64,000 nt of DNA, taken from Vibrio azureus (lineage in GTDB: Bacteria; Pseudomonadota; Gammaproteobacteria; Enterobacterales; Vibrionaceae). Both the position numbers and the translations under genes were made by a program. Positions 26,005-36,729 of this stretch are shown piece by piece. The stretch's first letter is position 1; each line of letters opens with the position of its first letter. The notes beneath the pieces were generated by a model, which was not told the origin of the DNA, did no database searches, and saw only the letters and a list, made by a program, of their open reading frames with translations. The stretch covers positions 930,001-994,000 of the forward strand of contig NZ_CP018616.1 of NCBI RefSeq assembly GCF_002849855.1. Direction: 5' to 3'.

Positions 26005-26667
26005 ATGAAAGCGAGTGATAAGCAATTTGCGGTGATTGGTTTAGGGCGTTTTGGCTCTGCAGTGTGTAAAGAACTGCAACAAGCGGGAGCACAGGTTCTT
26101 GCTGTGGATATTAATGAAGATAGGGTCAAAGAAGCCGCGGTCTTTGTCAGTCAGGCTGTCGTTGCAAATTGTACTCATGAAGAGACTGTCGCAGAGCTAA
26201 AGCTGGATGATTACGATATGGTGATGATCGCGATTGGCTCGGATGTTAACGCCAGTATTTTAGTGACATTAATTACCAAAGAAGCAGGGGTGAAGTCTGT
26301 TTGGGTCAAAGCTAATGATCGTTTCCAAGCTCGTGTGTTACAAAAAATTGGGGCTGACCATGTCATTATGCCTGAAAGAGATATGGGCGTTCGCGTTGCA
26401 AGAAAAATGCTCGATAAACGAGTTCTTGAGTTTCATCCTTTAGGTAGTGGCTTAGCCATGACAGAGTTTGTTATTGGCTCAAATTGGATGGGAAAAACAC
26501 TGGGTGAATTAGCGTTATGTAAAGTTGAAGGTGTGCAAGTGCTTGGCTTTAAGCGTGGCCCAGAAATTACTAAAGCACCGGATCTTGGTATTGCCTTGGA
26601 AATTGGTGATCTGATTATCGTGGTTGGTCCACAAGATAAATTAGCGAGTAAATTACATTCACTATGA
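26005..26667 (+). CDS. ktrA: Potassium uptake regulatory subunit KtrA
   Basis: A 220-aa cytoplasmic RCK protein that gates the KtrB channel. The Rossmann dinucleotide-binding motif GLGRFGSAV is at about 12-20, with the acidic residue in VDINEDR closing strand 2 (RCK_N). The second half is an RCK_C domain ending in GDLIIVVGPQDKL. The frame is open to 25960, but the ATG at 26005 (MKASDKQFAVIG) is preferred: it follows an AGAGGT ribosome site and matches known KtrA N-termini. The stop overlaps ktrB by four bases (ATGA), giving the classic ktrAB operon of Vibrio. Confidence 0.93.
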   Translation: MKASDKQFAVIGLGRFGSAVCKELQQAGAQVLAVDINEDRVKEAAVFVSQAVVANCTHEETVAELKLDDYDMVMIAIGSDVNASILVTLITKEAGVKSVWVKANDRFQARVLQKIGADHVIMPERDMGVRVARKMLDKRVLEFHPLGSGLAMTEFVIGSNWMGKTLGELALCKVEGVQVLGFKRGPEITKAPDLGIALEIGDLIIVVGPQDKLASKLHSL

Positions 26668-28031
26668 AGCTTTTTCATCAAAAAGGCGTTTTCTACGCAC
26701 CCGATAACAAAAAAGAAAGGGCCAAAGGCGGTGAGCCTCGGATTATTTTGCTGACGTTTCTCAGCGTGTTAATCCCTTCTGCCGTCTTACTGACTTTACC
26801 CATATTCTCTGTCACGGGCTTATCAATAACGGATGCCTTATTTACTGCGACATCAGCAATTAGTGTGACGGGATTAGGTGTGGTTGATACGGGGCAGCAT
26901 TTTACCTTGGCGGGCAAATTATTACTGATGTGCCTGATGCAAATTGGTGGGTTAGGTCAAATGACCTTGTCAGCGGTTTTACTTTATATGTTCGGCGTGC
27001 GCTTAAGTTTGCGTCAGCAAGCGCTTGCAAAAGATGCCCTCGGTCAAGATCGCCAAGTTAACTTACGTCGTCTAGTAAAAAGAATCGTGGTTTTTGCTTT
27101 GGTCGCTGAAACCGTTGGCTTTTTAATATTAGCTTTCCGTTGGGTGCCAGAAATGGGTTGGCAAACGGGGCTTTTTTATGCGTTATTTCATGCCATTTCT
27201 GCGTTTAATAATGCAGGTTTTGCATTGTTTTCAGATAGCATGATGAGTTTTGTTAATGACCCTTGGGTTATCATGACTCTAGCCGGATTGTTTATTTTTG
27301 GTGGGCTTGGTTTCACTGTGATTGGAGATGTTTGGTTAAATTGGCGTCGAGGGTTTCACTTTTTTCATTTACACACCAAAATTATGCTGGTTGCGACGCC
27401 GATTCTGTTGGCATCGGGAACATTAATCTTTTGGTTATTGGAAAGGCATAATCCAAGTACATTTGAGCCTTTGTCAGTGTCAGGTCAATGGCTGGCTGCT
27501 TTTTTTCAATCCGCCAGTGCTAGAACGGCAGGTTTTAACAGCGTTGATTTAGCGAATTTTACTCAGCCAGCGTTATTGATCATGATTGTTTTGATGTTAA
27601 TTGGCGCAGGCTCGACCTCGACTGGTGGTGGCATTAAGGTGTCTACTTTTGCTGTGGCTTTTATTGCAACCTGGGCTTTTCTGCGTCAAAAAAAGAATGT
27701 CGTTATTTTTAAACGTACGGTTAATTGGCCAACGGTGACAAAATCGCTTGCCATCATTGTGGTCAGTGGCGCGATCCTGACTGGCGCAATGTTTTTGTTA
27801 ATGTTAACCGAGCAGGCCAAATTTGAAAAAGTGATGTTTGAAACGATTTCGGCTTTTGCAACCGTAGGATTGACGACCGGTTTAACAGCGGAGTTATCTG
27901 AACCAGGAAAGTACATCATGATTGTGGTCATGGTTACCGGCCGTATTGGTCCATTAACCTTGGCTTACATGCTTGCGCGCCCTGAACCAACCTTAATAAA
28001 ATACCCTGAAGACAGTGTTCTAACTGGCTGA
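26664..28031 (+). CDS. ktrB: Na+-dependent K+ uptake channel subunit KtrB
   Basis: A 455-aa membrane protein with four repeated M1-P-M2 units. The selectivity-filter glycines are visible in the four pore loops: ISVTGLGVVD (about 72-81), FNNAGFALFSD, ARTAGFNSVD and FATVGLTTGL. This matches the Ktr/Trk/HKT potassium transporter fold. With KtrA it forms a Na+-dependent K+ uptake system important under salt stress in vibrios. It overlaps ktrA by four bases, so expression is coupled. Confidence 0.94.
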   Translation: MKLFHQKGVFYAPDNKKERAKGGEPRIILLTFLSVLIPSAVLLTLPIFSVTGLSITDALFTATSAISVTGLGVVDTGQHFTLAGKLLLMCLMQIGGLGQMTLSAVLLYMFGVRLSLRQQALAKDALGQDRQVNLRRLVKRIVVFALVAETVGFLILAFRWVPEMGWQTGLFYALFHAISAFNNAGFALFSDSMMSFVNDPWVIMTLAGLFIFGGLGFTVIGDVWLNWRRGFHFFHLHTKIMLVATPILLASGTLIFWLLERHNPSTFEPLSVSGQWLAAFFQSASARTAGFNSVDLANFTQPALLIMIVLMLIGAGSTSTGGGIKVSTFAVAFIATWAFLRQKKNVVIFKRTVNWPTVTKSLAIIVVSGAILTGAMFLLMLTEQAKFEKVMFETISAFATVGLTTGLTAELSEPGKYIMIVVMVTGRIGPLTLAYMLARPEPTLIKYPEDSVLTG

Positions 28032-28125
28032 TTTTAATTGGAGTTATAACCTTACATAATTTATGGCTGAGACTTATCGCTAGAGCCGTATAATTCCAAC
28101 TAACACTTTATGTTAAGGAATTACT

Positions 28126-29595
28126 ATGCCTGTTTGGAAAGGTGGAACATTTTCATCAAGATTTGGCCAACTGCCGTCTGCATTTTTTACCAATGTTGAC
28201 CCCCAGCCTCTTGTAAATCAGAGCTGGGAGATTTGGAACAGCGAACTGGCTAAATTGTTTGGGTTACCTTTGATTCCTGATGATGAATTACTGAATGGAC
28301 TGACTAGGCAGGACGCTAATACCCCCTTCAACCCTTTGGCGATGAAATACGCGGGCCATCAGTTTGGTTCTTACAATCCTGATTTGGGTGATGGCCGGGG
28401 GCTCTTACTTGCGGAAATGCAACAGCAAGATGGGACATGGCATGATCTGCATCTTAAAGGAGCTGGCTTAACGCCTTATTCGCGAATGGGTGATGGCCGA
28501 GCAGTGCTTCGCTCGACAATACGTGAATACTTGTGCAGTGAGGCGATGGCGGGTCTTGGTATACCGACCACTAGAGCTCTTGGTCTTATTAACAGTGACA
28601 CCAATGTGTACCGCGAAAAAACAGAGTCTGGGGCACTCTTACTTCGAGTGGCGGAAACACATATTCGTTTTGGTCATTTTGAGCACTTCTTCTACACCAA
28701 TCAATTCGCTGAGCTCAAGCTTTTGGCCGATCATGTCATTGAATGGTACTTTCCAGATAGTAAACAAAAAGAACAACCTTACTTGGGCATGTTTGAACAT
28801 ATTGTAGAAAAAACGGCAGTTATGATTGCATCTTGGCAAGCTTATGGCTTTGCTCACGGCGTAATGAATACGGATAACATGTCGATCTTAGGCCAAACTT
28901 TTGATTATGGTCCATTCGGTTTTCTTGACGATTATGACCCTAGCTATATTTGTAATCACTCAGACTATCAAGGCCGTTATGCTTTCGATCAGCAACCAAG
29001 AGTCGCGCTATGGAATTTATCTGCTTTTGCTCATGCCTTATCTCCTTTGATTGAGAAACAAGATCTCGAGCAAGCGTTAAGCCGATTTGAGCCTAGGTTG
29101 AGCCAAGAGTTTAGCGCCTTAATGCGGGGGAAACTTGGGTTAAATTGTCGAGTTAAAAACGATAGCCAACTGTTTGGAGCGATGTTTGAGTTACTTCACC
29201 AAAATCATACCGACTATACGCGTTTCTTTCGTCAGCTTTCTTGTTTAGATGTTAAGCCCCCACAATCTGTCATTGATTTATTTGTTGACCGAGAGGCTGC
29301 AAAAGCTTGGATGGATATGTATTTAGCACGTTGTGAGTTAGAGCAAGACGAAGAAGGCAACCCTGTACTTACTGCACAACGTTGTCAGCAAATGCGTTTA
29401 GTAAACCCAAAGTATATCTTGCGCAACTACCTTGCTCAAATCGCGATAGATAAAGCGGAAGAAGGGGATTTTAGCGAAGTACAACGTTTAGCGAACCTCC
29501 TCAAATTGCCCTATGACGAACAGGTTGAATTTGAACAATATGCCGATTTACCGCCCGATTGGGGCAAGAAGATGGAGATAAGTTGCTCTTCTTAA
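28126..29595 (+). CDS. selO: Protein adenylyltransferase SelO
   Basis: A 489-aa SelO (YdiU/UPF0061) pseudokinase-fold enzyme that transfers AMP to protein hydroxyl groups. Signature blocks are clear: [66 protein letters not shown] and [29 protein letters not shown] with the metal-binding Asn and Asp. The length is normal for the family. It stands alone, with 94 bp after ktrB. Confidence 0.95.
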   Translation: MPVWKGGTFSSRFGQLPSAFFTNVDPQPLVNQSWEIWNSELAKLFGLPLIPDDELLNGLTRQDANTPFNPLAMKYAGHQFGSYNPDLGDGRGLLLAEMQQQDGTWHDLHLKGAGLTPYSRMGDGRAVLRSTIREYLCSEAMAGLGIPTTRALGLINSDTNVYREKTESGALLLRVAETHIRFGHFEHFFYTNQFAELKLLADHVIEWYFPDSKQKEQPYLGMFEHIVEKTAVMIASWQAYGFAHGVMNTDNMSILGQTFDYGPFGFLDDYDPSYICNHSDYQGRYAFDQQPRVALWNLSAFAHALSPLIEKQDLEQALSRFEPRLSQEFSALMRGKLGLNCRVKNDSQLFGAMFELLHQNHTDYTRFFRQLSCLDVKPPQSVIDLFVDREAAKAWMDMYLARCELEQDEEGNPVLTAQRCQQMRLVNPKYILRNYLAQIAIDKAEEGDFSEVQRLANLLKLPYDEQVEFEQYADLPPDWGKKMEISCSS

Positions 29596-30117
29596 CTTGT
29601 TTGCTATTTCGCTTCGTTTTTTCAGTGAATTCGACTTAGTGCTTTCGTCTTGAATCAAGCATATTGGGGTCATTTGGGGATAAGTAAAACAAGAGCAAGA
29701 TCTCTTTTTAGCCCTTTGAATAAAAAAAGTCAGCAATTGTCTTGAAATATGCGCAATTGTCCCCATTCTAGATATGCTGATAATCACGAAGCTGTAAAAG
29801 GTTCGTTATTTCGTCAATTTTTGAGCAGCTATCTGGGAATTTAGAACAGACAATGTTCATCTGGTGGTGATTGACTCGACAGTTTAGTGTCATACCGCTA
29901 GAATATCTCGTCTAAAAATTCTGCTCAGAGACTAATCGGAGACGGCTTTCACTTTGTAGTTGAAGAGGTCGCTGATTAGTCCCATGTTGATATTCAGCAT
30001 GAGTACTCAATTTTAAATTAGGTGTTCGAACAGAGCACTACACAAGGATGAAGTGTGAACTCAAGCAGTCACACTCATACGCTCGGAATACCGGGCCACT
30101 TTAGAGGTTTATATATA
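29596..30117. other. Intergenic and long 5' leader of tig
   Basis: About 520 bases. The first part (29601-29682) is a degraded long copy of the dispersed repeat. The second part upstream of tig holds two inverted repeats: GACTAATC (29930-29937) with GATTAGTC (29974-29981), and GTGTGA (30053-30058) with TCACAC (30069-30074). These could form hairpins in a leader RNA. No gene is called here. Confidence 0.5.
29601..29682 (+). repeat. Dispersed repeat, copy C (long form, degraded)
   Basis: TTGCTATTTCGCTTCG, then GTGAATTCGACTTAGTG, then TTGAATCAAGCATATTGGGG and CATTTGGGGATA follow the same block order as copy A (21824-21905), with many substitutions. Confidence 0.7.
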
Positions 30118-31425
30118 ATGCAAGTTACTGTTGAAACGCTAGAAGGCCTAGAGCGCCGTCTAAACATTACTGTTCCAGCTGCAAACATTGAAGATGCTGT
30201 AACAGCTGAACTACGCAACATCGCTAAAAACCGTCGTTTCGATGGCTTCCGTAAGGGTAAAGTGCCTCTAAAAATGGTTGCTCAAATGTATGGTAAAGCA
30301 GTACGTCAAGACGTTCTTGGTGAAGTGATGCAGCGCCACTTCATTGAAGCGATCGTAAAAGAGAAAATTAATCCAGCAGGCGCACCAACTTTTGCTCCTG
30401 TTGAGAACAAAGAAGGTTCAGACCTAGTATTTAACGCAACTTTTGAAGTTTACCCAGAAGTTGAGCTTAAAGGTCTAGAAAACATTTCTGTAGAAAAACC
30501 AACAACTGAAGTTAATGATGCTGACGTTGAAGAAATGATCGAAACGCTACGTAAACAGCAAGCAACTTGGGCTGAAGTTGAAGAAGCTGCTGAAGCAGGT
30601 AAACGCGTAAGCATTGATTTCGTTGGTTCTATCGACGGTGAAGAGTTTGAAGGCGGTAAAGCTGAGAACTTCCCATTAGAAATGGGCGCAGGTCGTATGA
30701 TCCCTGGTTTCGAAGACGGTATCGAAGGTAAAACTAAAGGTATGGAATTCGAAATCGACGTAAACTTCCCAGAAGATTACCACGCAGAAAACCTAAAAGG
30801 TAAAGCAGCTAAGTTTGCTATCAAAGTAAACAAAGTTGAAGCTCGCGAATTACCAGAGCTAAACGAAGAGTTCGTTGCTAAGTTCGGTGTTGCTGAAGGC
30901 GGTGTTGAGGCACTTAAAGCTGAAGTTCGTAAGAACATGGAACGCGAACTTAAGCAAGCAATCAAGAACCGCATCAAAGAGCAAGCGATTGAAGGCCTAG
31001 TTGAGCAAAACGACATCGTTGTTCCTGCTGCACTTATCGACCAAGAAATCGAAGTTCTTCGTCAACAAGCTTCACAACGCTTCGGTGGTAACCCTGAAGC
31101 TGCAGCTCAACTTCCGCGTGAATTGTTCGAAGAGCAAGCAAAACGTCGCGTTGTTGTTGGCCTTCTTCTAGGTGAAGTGATCAAATCTGAAGAGCTAAAA
31201 GCTGACGATGAGAAAGTAAAAGCGCTTATCGAAGAAATGGCAACAGCGTACGAAGATCCAACTGAAGTTATTGCTTACTACGAGCAAAACGAGCAGATGA
31301 TGAACAATATGCGTAATGTTGCGCTTGAAGAGCAAGCAATTGACGCTATCATTGCTAAAGCACAGGTTACTGAAAAGGCAGTTAGCTTTAACGAACTACT
31401 GAACCAGCAACAACCAGTAGCTTAA
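30118..31425 (+). CDS. tig: Trigger factor
   Basis: A 435-aa ribosome-associated chaperone and peptidyl-prolyl isomerase. The N-terminal ribosome-binding domain contains GFRKGKVP (about 43-50), the tail signature that docks at the exit tunnel. A central FKBP-like domain ([17 protein letters not shown] and onward) and a long helical C-terminal domain follow. The frame stays open to a GTG at 30055, but the ATG at 30118 ([15 protein letters not shown]) with AGAGGT upstream is the family start. It heads the conserved tig-clpP-clpX-lon block. Codon use is strongly biased, as for highly expressed genes. Confidence 0.97.
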   Translation: MQVTVETLEGLERRLNITVPAANIEDAVTAELRNIAKNRRFDGFRKGKVPLKMVAQMYGKAVRQDVLGEVMQRHFIEAIVKEKINPAGAPTFAPVENKEGSDLVFNATFEVYPEVELKGLENISVEKPTTEVNDADVEEMIETLRKQQATWAEVEEAAEAGKRVSIDFVGSIDGEEFEGGKAENFPLEMGAGRMIPGFEDGIEGKTKGMEFEIDVNFPEDYHAENLKGKAAKFAIKVNKVEARELPELNEEFVAKFGVAEGGVEALKAEVRKNMERELKQAIKNRIKEQAIEGLVEQNDIVVPAALIDQEIEVLRQQASQRFGGNPEAAAQLPRELFEEQAKRRVVVGLLLGEVIKSEELKADDEKVKALIEEMATAYEDPTEVIAYYEQNEQMMNNMRNVALEEQAIDAIIAKAQVTEKAVSFNELLNQQQPVA

Positions 31426-31476
31426 TAAGCAATATCTTGCGCAGAAGGTTGACTTAACGTCGACTATTCTGCTAAC

Positions 31477-31516
31477 AATGGTCCGTGTGATAATCGTCAT
31501 CCGGACCATTTATTTT
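31477..31516 (+). terminator. Hairpin between tig and clpP
   Basis: AATGGTCCG (31477-31485) pairs perfectly with CGGACCATT (31502-31510), followed by TATTTT. It may terminate or attenuate transcription leaving tig. Another stem, GCAGAA with TTCTGC (31441-31472), precedes it. Confidence 0.6.
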
Positions 31517-31529
31517 AGGGACTAAGAAT

Positions 31530-32156
31530 ATGAGCTACCAAGAAAAAAATGCAATGTCGCCAATTGTTGACGCACTAGTACCAATGGTGGTGGAACAAAC
31601 TTCCCGTGGGGAGCGTTCTTACGACATCTATTCACGTTTACTTAAAGAACGAGTCATCTTTCTAACTGGTCAAGTGGAAGACCACATGGCAAACCTTGTC
31701 GTGGCTCAACTGCTTTTCCTAGAATCTGAGAACCCAGATAAAGATATTTTCCTCTACATCAACTCACCAGGTGGCAGTGTGACTGCGGGTATGTCTATTT
31801 ACGACACCATGCAGTTTATTAAACCTAATGTAAGTACAGTATGTATGGGTCAAGCTTGCTCTATGGGGGCATTCCTACTTGCGGGTGGTGCACCAGGCAA
31901 GCGTTATGTTCTACCAAACTCACGTGTCATGATCCATCAACCACTTGGTGGGTTCCAAGGTCAAGCTTCTGATATTCAAATTCATGCTCAAGAAATCTTG
32001 ACTATCAAGCAGAAGCTTAACAAGTTGCTGGCAGAACACTGTGGTCAGCCTCTAGACACGATTGAGCGTGATACTGATCGCGACAACTTTATGTCGGCAG
32101 ATCAGGCAGTAGAATATGGTATTGTAGATGCAGTGTTGACCCATCGTGGTCAGTAA
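31530..32156 (+). CDS. clpP: ATP-dependent Clp protease proteolytic subunit
   Basis: A 208-aa serine protease that forms the tetradecameric chamber fed by ClpX or ClpA. The catalytic Ser111 lies in GQACSMGAF and His136 in [10 protein letters not shown], with the catalytic Asp towards the C-terminus (about 185). The N-terminus has a short propeptide-like region. It is followed 71 bp later by clpX, the standard pairing. Confidence 0.97.
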   Translation: MSYQEKNAMSPIVDALVPMVVEQTSRGERSYDIYSRLLKERVIFLTGQVEDHMANLVVAQLLFLESENPDKDIFLYINSPGGSVTAGMSIYDTMQFIKPNVSTVCMGQACSMGAFLLAGGAPGKRYVLPNSRVMIHQPLGGFQGQASDIQIHAQEILTIKQKLNKLLAEHCGQPLDTIERDTDRDNFMSADQAVEYGIVDAVLTHRGQ

Positions 32157-32227
32157 TTTAGCCAGCGCAATTTGGTTAAATTTGATATACACTCATTTAT
32201 ACAGAGTAAAGGCTAAGAGGTTAGCGA

Positions 32228-33508
32228 ATGACAGATAAAAGCAAAGAAAGTGGCAGCGGCAAATTGCTGTATTGCTCTTTCTGCGGCAAAAGTCAGCACG
32301 AAGTTCGCAAGCTAATCGCAGGTCCATCAGTTTACATATGCGACGAGTGTGTCGATTTGTGTAACGATATCATTCGAGAAGAAATTAAGGATGTTCTCCC
32401 TAAGAAAGAATCTGAAGCGTTACCCGCGCCTAAACAGATCCGTGAACACCTTGATGATTATGTTATTGGACAAGATTACGCGAAAAAAGTGCTCGCTGTT
32501 GCGGTATATAACCACTATAAGCGTTTACGCAATGGTGATACAACAAGCGAGGGTGTTGAGTTAGGTAAGAGTAATATCTTACTTATCGGCCCGACAGGTA
32601 GTGGTAAAACATTACTTGCCGAAACGCTCGCTCGATTCTTGGATGTGCCATTTACAATGGCAGATGCAACGACACTGACTGAAGCAGGTTACGTTGGTGA
32701 AGATGTTGAAAATATCATCCAAAAACTTCTGCAAAAATGTGATTACGACGTGGCGAAGGCTGAACGTGGTATTGTTTACATTGATGAAATCGACAAAATT
32801 TCACGTAAAGCAGAAAACCCATCTATCACACGAGATGTATCGGGTGAAGGTGTACAGCAAGCACTGCTCAAGTTAATCGAAGGTACTGTGGCTGCCGTTC
32901 CTCCTCAAGGTGGACGTAAGCACCCGCAACAAGAATTCCTCCAAGTGGACACGTCTAAGATCCTGTTCATCTGTGGTGGTGCATTTGCTGGCCTTGATAA
33001 AGTGATTGAGCAACGTGTGGCGACAGGCACAGGTATTGGCTTTGGTGCGGAAGTACGCTCTAAGAACGAAACGAAAACTGTCGGTGAACTGTTTAACCAA
33101 GTAGAGCCTGAGGATCTCGTGAAATACGGTTTGATACCGGAATTCATTGGTCGTCTTCCTGTTACTACTACGTTGACAGAGCTTGATGAAGAAGCGTTAA
33201 TCCAGATCTTATGTGAGCCGAAAAACGCTTTGACTAAGCAATATGCGGCTCTATTTGAACTTGAAGGCGCTGAACTTGAGTTTCGTGAAGACGCGCTTCG
33301 TGCTATTGCGAAGAAAGCGATGGAGCGTAAAACAGGTGCCCGTGGTCTTCGTTCAATCCTTGAAGGCGTGTTACTAGAAACCATGTATGAATTGCCTTCA
33401 GTAACAGATGTGAGCAAAGTGGTTATCGATGAATCAGTGATCAATGGTGAATCTGAACCATTGTTGATTTACAGTAATACAGATAACCAAGCGGCAGTCG
33501 CTGAATAA
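32228..33508 (+). CDS. clpX: ClpX unfoldase
   Basis: A 426-aa AAA+ ATPase that recognises, unfolds and delivers substrates to ClpP. The zinc-binding N-domain has Cys16, Cys19, Cys38 and Cys41. Walker A is GPTGSGKT and Walker [11 protein letters not shown]. The [13 protein letters not shown] segment and IGF loop region ([10 protein letters not shown]) for ClpP docking are also present. A strong terminator follows. Confidence 0.97.
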   Translation: MTDKSKESGSGKLLYCSFCGKSQHEVRKLIAGPSVYICDECVDLCNDIIREEIKDVLPKKESEALPAPKQIREHLDDYVIGQDYAKKVLAVAVYNHYKRLRNGDTTSEGVELGKSNILLIGPTGSGKTLLAETLARFLDVPFTMADATTLTEAGYVGEDVENIIQKLLQKCDYDVAKAERGIVYIDEIDKISRKAENPSITRDVSGEGVQQALLKLIEGTVAAVPPQGGRKHPQQEFLQVDTSKILFICGGAFAGLDKVIEQRVATGTGIGFGAEVRSKNETKTVGELFNQVEPEDLVKYGLIPEFIGRLPVTTTLTELDEEALIQILCEPKNALTKQYAALFELEGAELEFREDALRAIAKKAMERKTGARGLRSILEGVLLETMYELPSVTDVSKVVIDESVINGESEPLLIYSNTDNQAAVAE

Positions 33509-33526
33509 AATTTTTGATATAAAACG

Positions 33527-33560
33527 AAAAGGAGGTAAGTAATTACCTCCTTTTTTTATT
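33527..33560 (+). terminator. Strong intrinsic terminator after clpX
   Basis: A perfect 12-bp stem, AAAAGGAGGTAA with TTACCTCCTTTT, has a 4-base loop and runs into seven T residues. It separates clpX from lon. Confidence 0.9.
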
Positions 33561-33641
33561 TCTCTTATTGAATCCAACCAATTAAGCCCCATATACTGCA
33601 TTAAGTAAGACGTTAATCGTGAAAGCGGAAGAGAGAATTAT

Positions 33642-35996
33642 ATGAACTTGGAACGTTCCGAGCGTATCGAGATCCCGGTACTACCTCTACGTGACGTAGT
33701 GGTTTACCCACACATGGTTATCCCATTGTTTGTTGGTCGTGAGAAATCGATTAGCTGTCTAGAAACAGCAATGGAAAGTAATAAACAAGTTCTGCTTGTG
33801 GCACAAAAGCAAGCTGATACCGATGAGCCTACTAAGGATGATTTATTTACGGTAGGTACTGTGGCAACCATCCTTCAGTTGCTAAAGCTCCCTGATGGCA
33901 CGGTAAAAGTACTTGTTGAAGGTCAGCAACGTGCGAAAATTACACAATTCAAAGACAGTGAGTTTTTCCTTGCTGAAGCTGAATATGTTGTCACACCTGA
34001 ATTGGATGAGCGTGAGCAAGAGGTTATTGTTCGCAGCGCAATCAATCAGTTTGAAGGTTTTATTAAGCTGAACAAGAAAATCCCGCCAGAAGTGCTGACT
34101 TCATTAGGTGGAATTGATGAAGCTGCTCGCTTAGCGGATACCATTGCTGCACATATGCCACTTAAATTGGTTGATAAGCAGCAAGTTCTTGAAGTTTTTG
34201 ACGTCACCGAGCGTTTAGAGTTTCTAATGGGGCAGATGGAGTCTGAAATCGATTTGCTTCAAGTTGAAAAACGCATCCGTGGACGCGTGAAGAAGCAAAT
34301 GGAAAAATCTCAGCGTGAGTATTATCTGAACGAGCAAATGAAAGCCATTCAGAAAGAGCTGGGAGAAATGGAAGATGCGCCAGATGAATTTGAGACTCTG
34401 AAACAAAAAATTGAAGAGTCGAAAATGCCAGAAGATGCTCGCCATAAAACTGAGCAAGAGCTGCAAAAATTAAAAATGATGTCACCAATGTCAGCGGAAG
34501 CGACAGTGGTACGTAGCTATATTGACTGGATGGTAAGTGTGCCATGGAACAAGCGTTCTAAGGTGAAGAAGAACCTTGCCAAGGCTGAAGAAATCCTTAA
34601 CGAAGACCACTATGGCCTTGAGCGTGTCAAAGAGCGGATACTTGAGTACCTTGCGGTACAAAATCGAGTGAATAAACTCAAAGGACCAATACTTTGTCTT
34701 GTGGGGCCTCCTGGTGTTGGTAAAACATCCCTTGGCCGTTCTATTGCTGCTGCGACAGGCCGTAAATACACTCGTATGGCGCTCGGTGGCGTGCGAGATG
34801 AAGCAGAGATTCGTGGTCACCGAAGAACTTACATTGGCTCTTTGCCAGGTAAACTTATCCAAAAAATGTCTAAAGTTGGGGTGAAAAACCCGCTATTCCT
34901 GTTGGATGAGATCGATAAAATGTCTTCTGACATGCGGGGTGATCCTTCTTCAGCACTGCTTGAAGTCTTGGATCCTGAGCAAAATAATGCGTTTAACGAT
35001 CACTATCTCGAAGTGGATTATGATCTTTCAGACGTCATGTTTGTTGCTACATCGAATTCAATGGACATTCCGGGACCGTTATTAGACCGTATGGAAGTGA
35101 TTCGTTTATCTGGCTACACAGAAGACGAAAAACTCAATATTGCCAAGCGTCACTTGGTCGATAAGCAAGTGAAACGTAATGGCCTAAAACCGAATGAAAT
35201 CACCATCGAAGACTCGGCTATCATTGGTATTATTCGCTACTACACACGAGAAGCGGGTGTCCGTAGTCTAGAGCGTGAAATCTCTAAGATTTGTCGTAAA
35301 GCAGTGAAAAATATCCTACTTGATAGCAGCCTGAAGTCGGTGACAGTGACGATGGATAACTTGAAAGAGTACCTTGGTGTTCAGCGTCATGACTTCGGTA
35401 AAGCAGATGAAAGTAATCGTATTGGGCAGGTTACAGGCTTAGCTTGGACTCAAGTAGGCGGAGATTTGCTAACGATTGAAGCGGAAGCGATGCCGGGTAA
35501 AGGCAAACTTACGCAAACGGGGTCGCTTGGCGATGTGATGAAAGAGTCAATTCAGGCAGCCATGACCGTTGTGCGCTCTCGTGCGGATAAGTTAGGCATC
35601 AATACTGACTTTCATGAGAAGCGTGACATTCACGTTCATGTTCCTGAAGGGGCAACACCAAAAGATGGTCCAAGTGCCGGTATTGCTATGTGTACTGCTC
35701 TAGTATCAAGCTTGACGGGCAACCCTGTGAAAGCTGAAGTCGGCATGACAGGTGAGATCACATTACGTGGTGAAGTATTACCTATCGGTGGCTTGAAAGA
35801 GAAGCTGTTGGCAGCACATCGTGGTGGTATCAAGACAGTATTGATCCCTAAAGATAACGAGCGTGATCTTGAAGAAATTCCTGATAACGTCATTGCAGAC
35901 TTGCAAGTTATCCCTGTTCAGTGGATTGATGAAGTGCTTAAAGTTGCATTGGAGCGTAACCCAATGGGGGTTGAGTTCGAACCACAAAAACAGTGA
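33642..35996 (+). CDS. lon: ATP-dependent protease La (Lon)
   Basis: A 784-aa AAA+ protease, the same length as E. coli Lon. The LON substrate-binding domain starts IPVLPLRDVVVYPHMVIPLFVGR. Walker A GPPGVGKT is at 355-362, with Walker B FLLDEIDKM. The C-terminal serine protease domain has the Ser678 active site in PKDGPSAGIA and the partner lysine in GGLKEKLLAA about 43 residues later. Lon degrades misfolded and short-lived regulatory proteins. A terminator lies just downstream. Confidence 0.97.
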   Translation: MNLERSERIEIPVLPLRDVVVYPHMVIPLFVGREKSISCLETAMESNKQVLLVAQKQADTDEPTKDDLFTVGTVATILQLLKLPDGTVKVLVEGQQRAKITQFKDSEFFLAEAEYVVTPELDEREQEVIVRSAINQFEGFIKLNKKIPPEVLTSLGGIDEAARLADTIAAHMPLKLVDKQQVLEVFDVTERLEFLMGQMESEIDLLQVEKRIRGRVKKQMEKSQREYYLNEQMKAIQKELGEMEDAPDEFETLKQKIEESKMPEDARHKTEQELQKLKMMSPMSAEATVVRSYIDWMVSVPWNKRSKVKKNLAKAEEILNEDHYGLERVKERILEYLAVQNRVNKLKGPILCLVGPPGVGKTSLGRSIAAATGRKYTRMALGGVRDEAEIRGHRRTYIGSLPGKLIQKMSKVGVKNPLFLLDEIDKMSSDMRGDPSSALLEVLDPEQNNAFNDHYLEVDYDLSDVMFVATSNSMDIPGPLLDRMEVIRLSGYTEDEKLNIAKRHLVDKQVKRNGLKPNEITIEDSAIIGIIRYYTREAGVRSLEREISKICRKAVKNILLDSSLKSVTVTMDNLKEYLGVQRHDFGKADESNRIGQVTGLAWTQVGGDLLTIEAEAMPGKGKLTQTGSLGDVMKESIQAAMTVVRSRADKLGINTDFHEKRDIHVHVPEGATPKDGPSAGIAMCTALVSSLTGNPVKAEVGMTGEITLRGEVLPIGGLKEKLLAAHRGGIKTVLIPKDNERDLEEIPDNVIADLQVIPVQWIDEVLKVALERNPMGVEFEPQKQ

Positions 35997-36023
35997 TGAA
36001 TAGCAAAAATAAATAAAACTTTG

Positions 36024-36061
36024 CGCTGATAGGTTTAAAAAGGCTTGTCAGCGTTTTTTTT
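36024..36061 (+). terminator. Terminator after lon
   Basis: CGCTGA (36024-36029) pairs with TCAGCG (36048-36053), followed by eight T residues, about 28 bp after the lon stop. Confidence 0.75.
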
Positions 36062-36122
36062 GAAAGCTACTTTATGCTCGATAGCGCCTACCATTCTAGT
36101 GGTATCGGTTTGAGCTCAATTT

Positions 36123-36154
36123 ATTGCAATTGGACGACATTGCAATGGGACGTA
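36123..36154. promoter_or_regulatory. Tandem ATTGCAAT palindromes upstream of hupB
   Basis: The self-complementary octamer ATTGCAAT occurs at 36123-36130 and 36139-36146, each followed by TGGACG- or GGGACG-. This makes a 16-bp direct repeat about 55-75 bp before the hupB start. The spacing suits two copies of a regulator binding side by side, but none is identified. Confidence 0.35.
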
Positions 36155-36198
36155 GGTCATCAAAAAAATAACCATAGGTGACGGAAAGGGGAAACATC

Positions 36199-36471
36199 GT
36201 GAATAAAACTCAACTAGTAGAACAAATCGCAGAAAATGCTGATATTTCTAAAGCTTCAGCGGGTCGTGCTCTAGACGCATTTGTTGAAGCAGTAACAGAG
36301 ACACTTCGATCTGGTGATCAAGTGGCTCTTGTTGGTTTCGGTACATTTAGTGTTCGCTCTCGTGCTGCTCGTACTGGCCGTAACCCTAAAACAGGTGAAG
36401 CGATTCAAATTTCGGAAGCTAAGGTCCCTTCTTTTAAAGCAGGTAAAGCACTAAAAGACGCTTGTAATTAA
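36199..36471 (+). CDS. hupB: DNA-binding protein HU-beta
   Basis: A 90-aa nucleoid protein that binds and bends DNA. It starts at the GTG 36199 ([25 protein letters not shown]) with AAGGGGA upstream; the frame is open a further seven codons, but that extension is not part of the family. The HU signature [21 protein letters not shown] is complete. It follows lon, as in most gammaproteobacteria. Confidence 0.96.
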   Translation: MNKTQLVEQIAENADISKASAGRALDAFVEAVTETLRSGDQVALVGFGTFSVRSRAARTGRNPKTGEAIQISEAKVPSFKAGKALKDACN

Positions 36472-36629
36472 TCAGCTTGAGGACTTGAGTTGTCAGCTTA
36501 TCTTGATCATACCGTCTTGGTCTCATTGAAGAAAAGCGGATGTATTGGTAAGCAGTGATGTTTTATCTTGGTTCAAATGGCCAGTGCTGAACATAAATGA
36601 CAAAACTTACAGTCAAACTGAATTAAAAT

Positions 36630-36660
36630 ATGCGCATCTTACTGATGCGCATTTCTTTTT
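36630..36660 (+). terminator. Terminator between hupB and ppiD
   Basis: A perfect 9-bp stem, ATGCGCATC with GATGCGCAT, a 5-base loop, then TTCTTTTT. Confidence 0.8.
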
Positions 36661-36729
36661 CTGATACTATTGTAGTAATACTTTTTCTATTGGAAGCCGA
36701 GAGCTTCAATTTTGGAGAGCCGTTAAATT

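Noticed and set aside
30055..30117. N-terminal extension of trigger factor from a GTG
   Set aside because: All known trigger factors start at MQVTVE-like sequence. The ATG at 30118 has a good ribosome site and the extension overlaps a leader hairpin.
32905..33444. Long antisense frame (179 aa) within clpX
   Set aside because: It is Ser-rich and complementary to a strongly biased core gene. Such antisense frames arise from codon bias.
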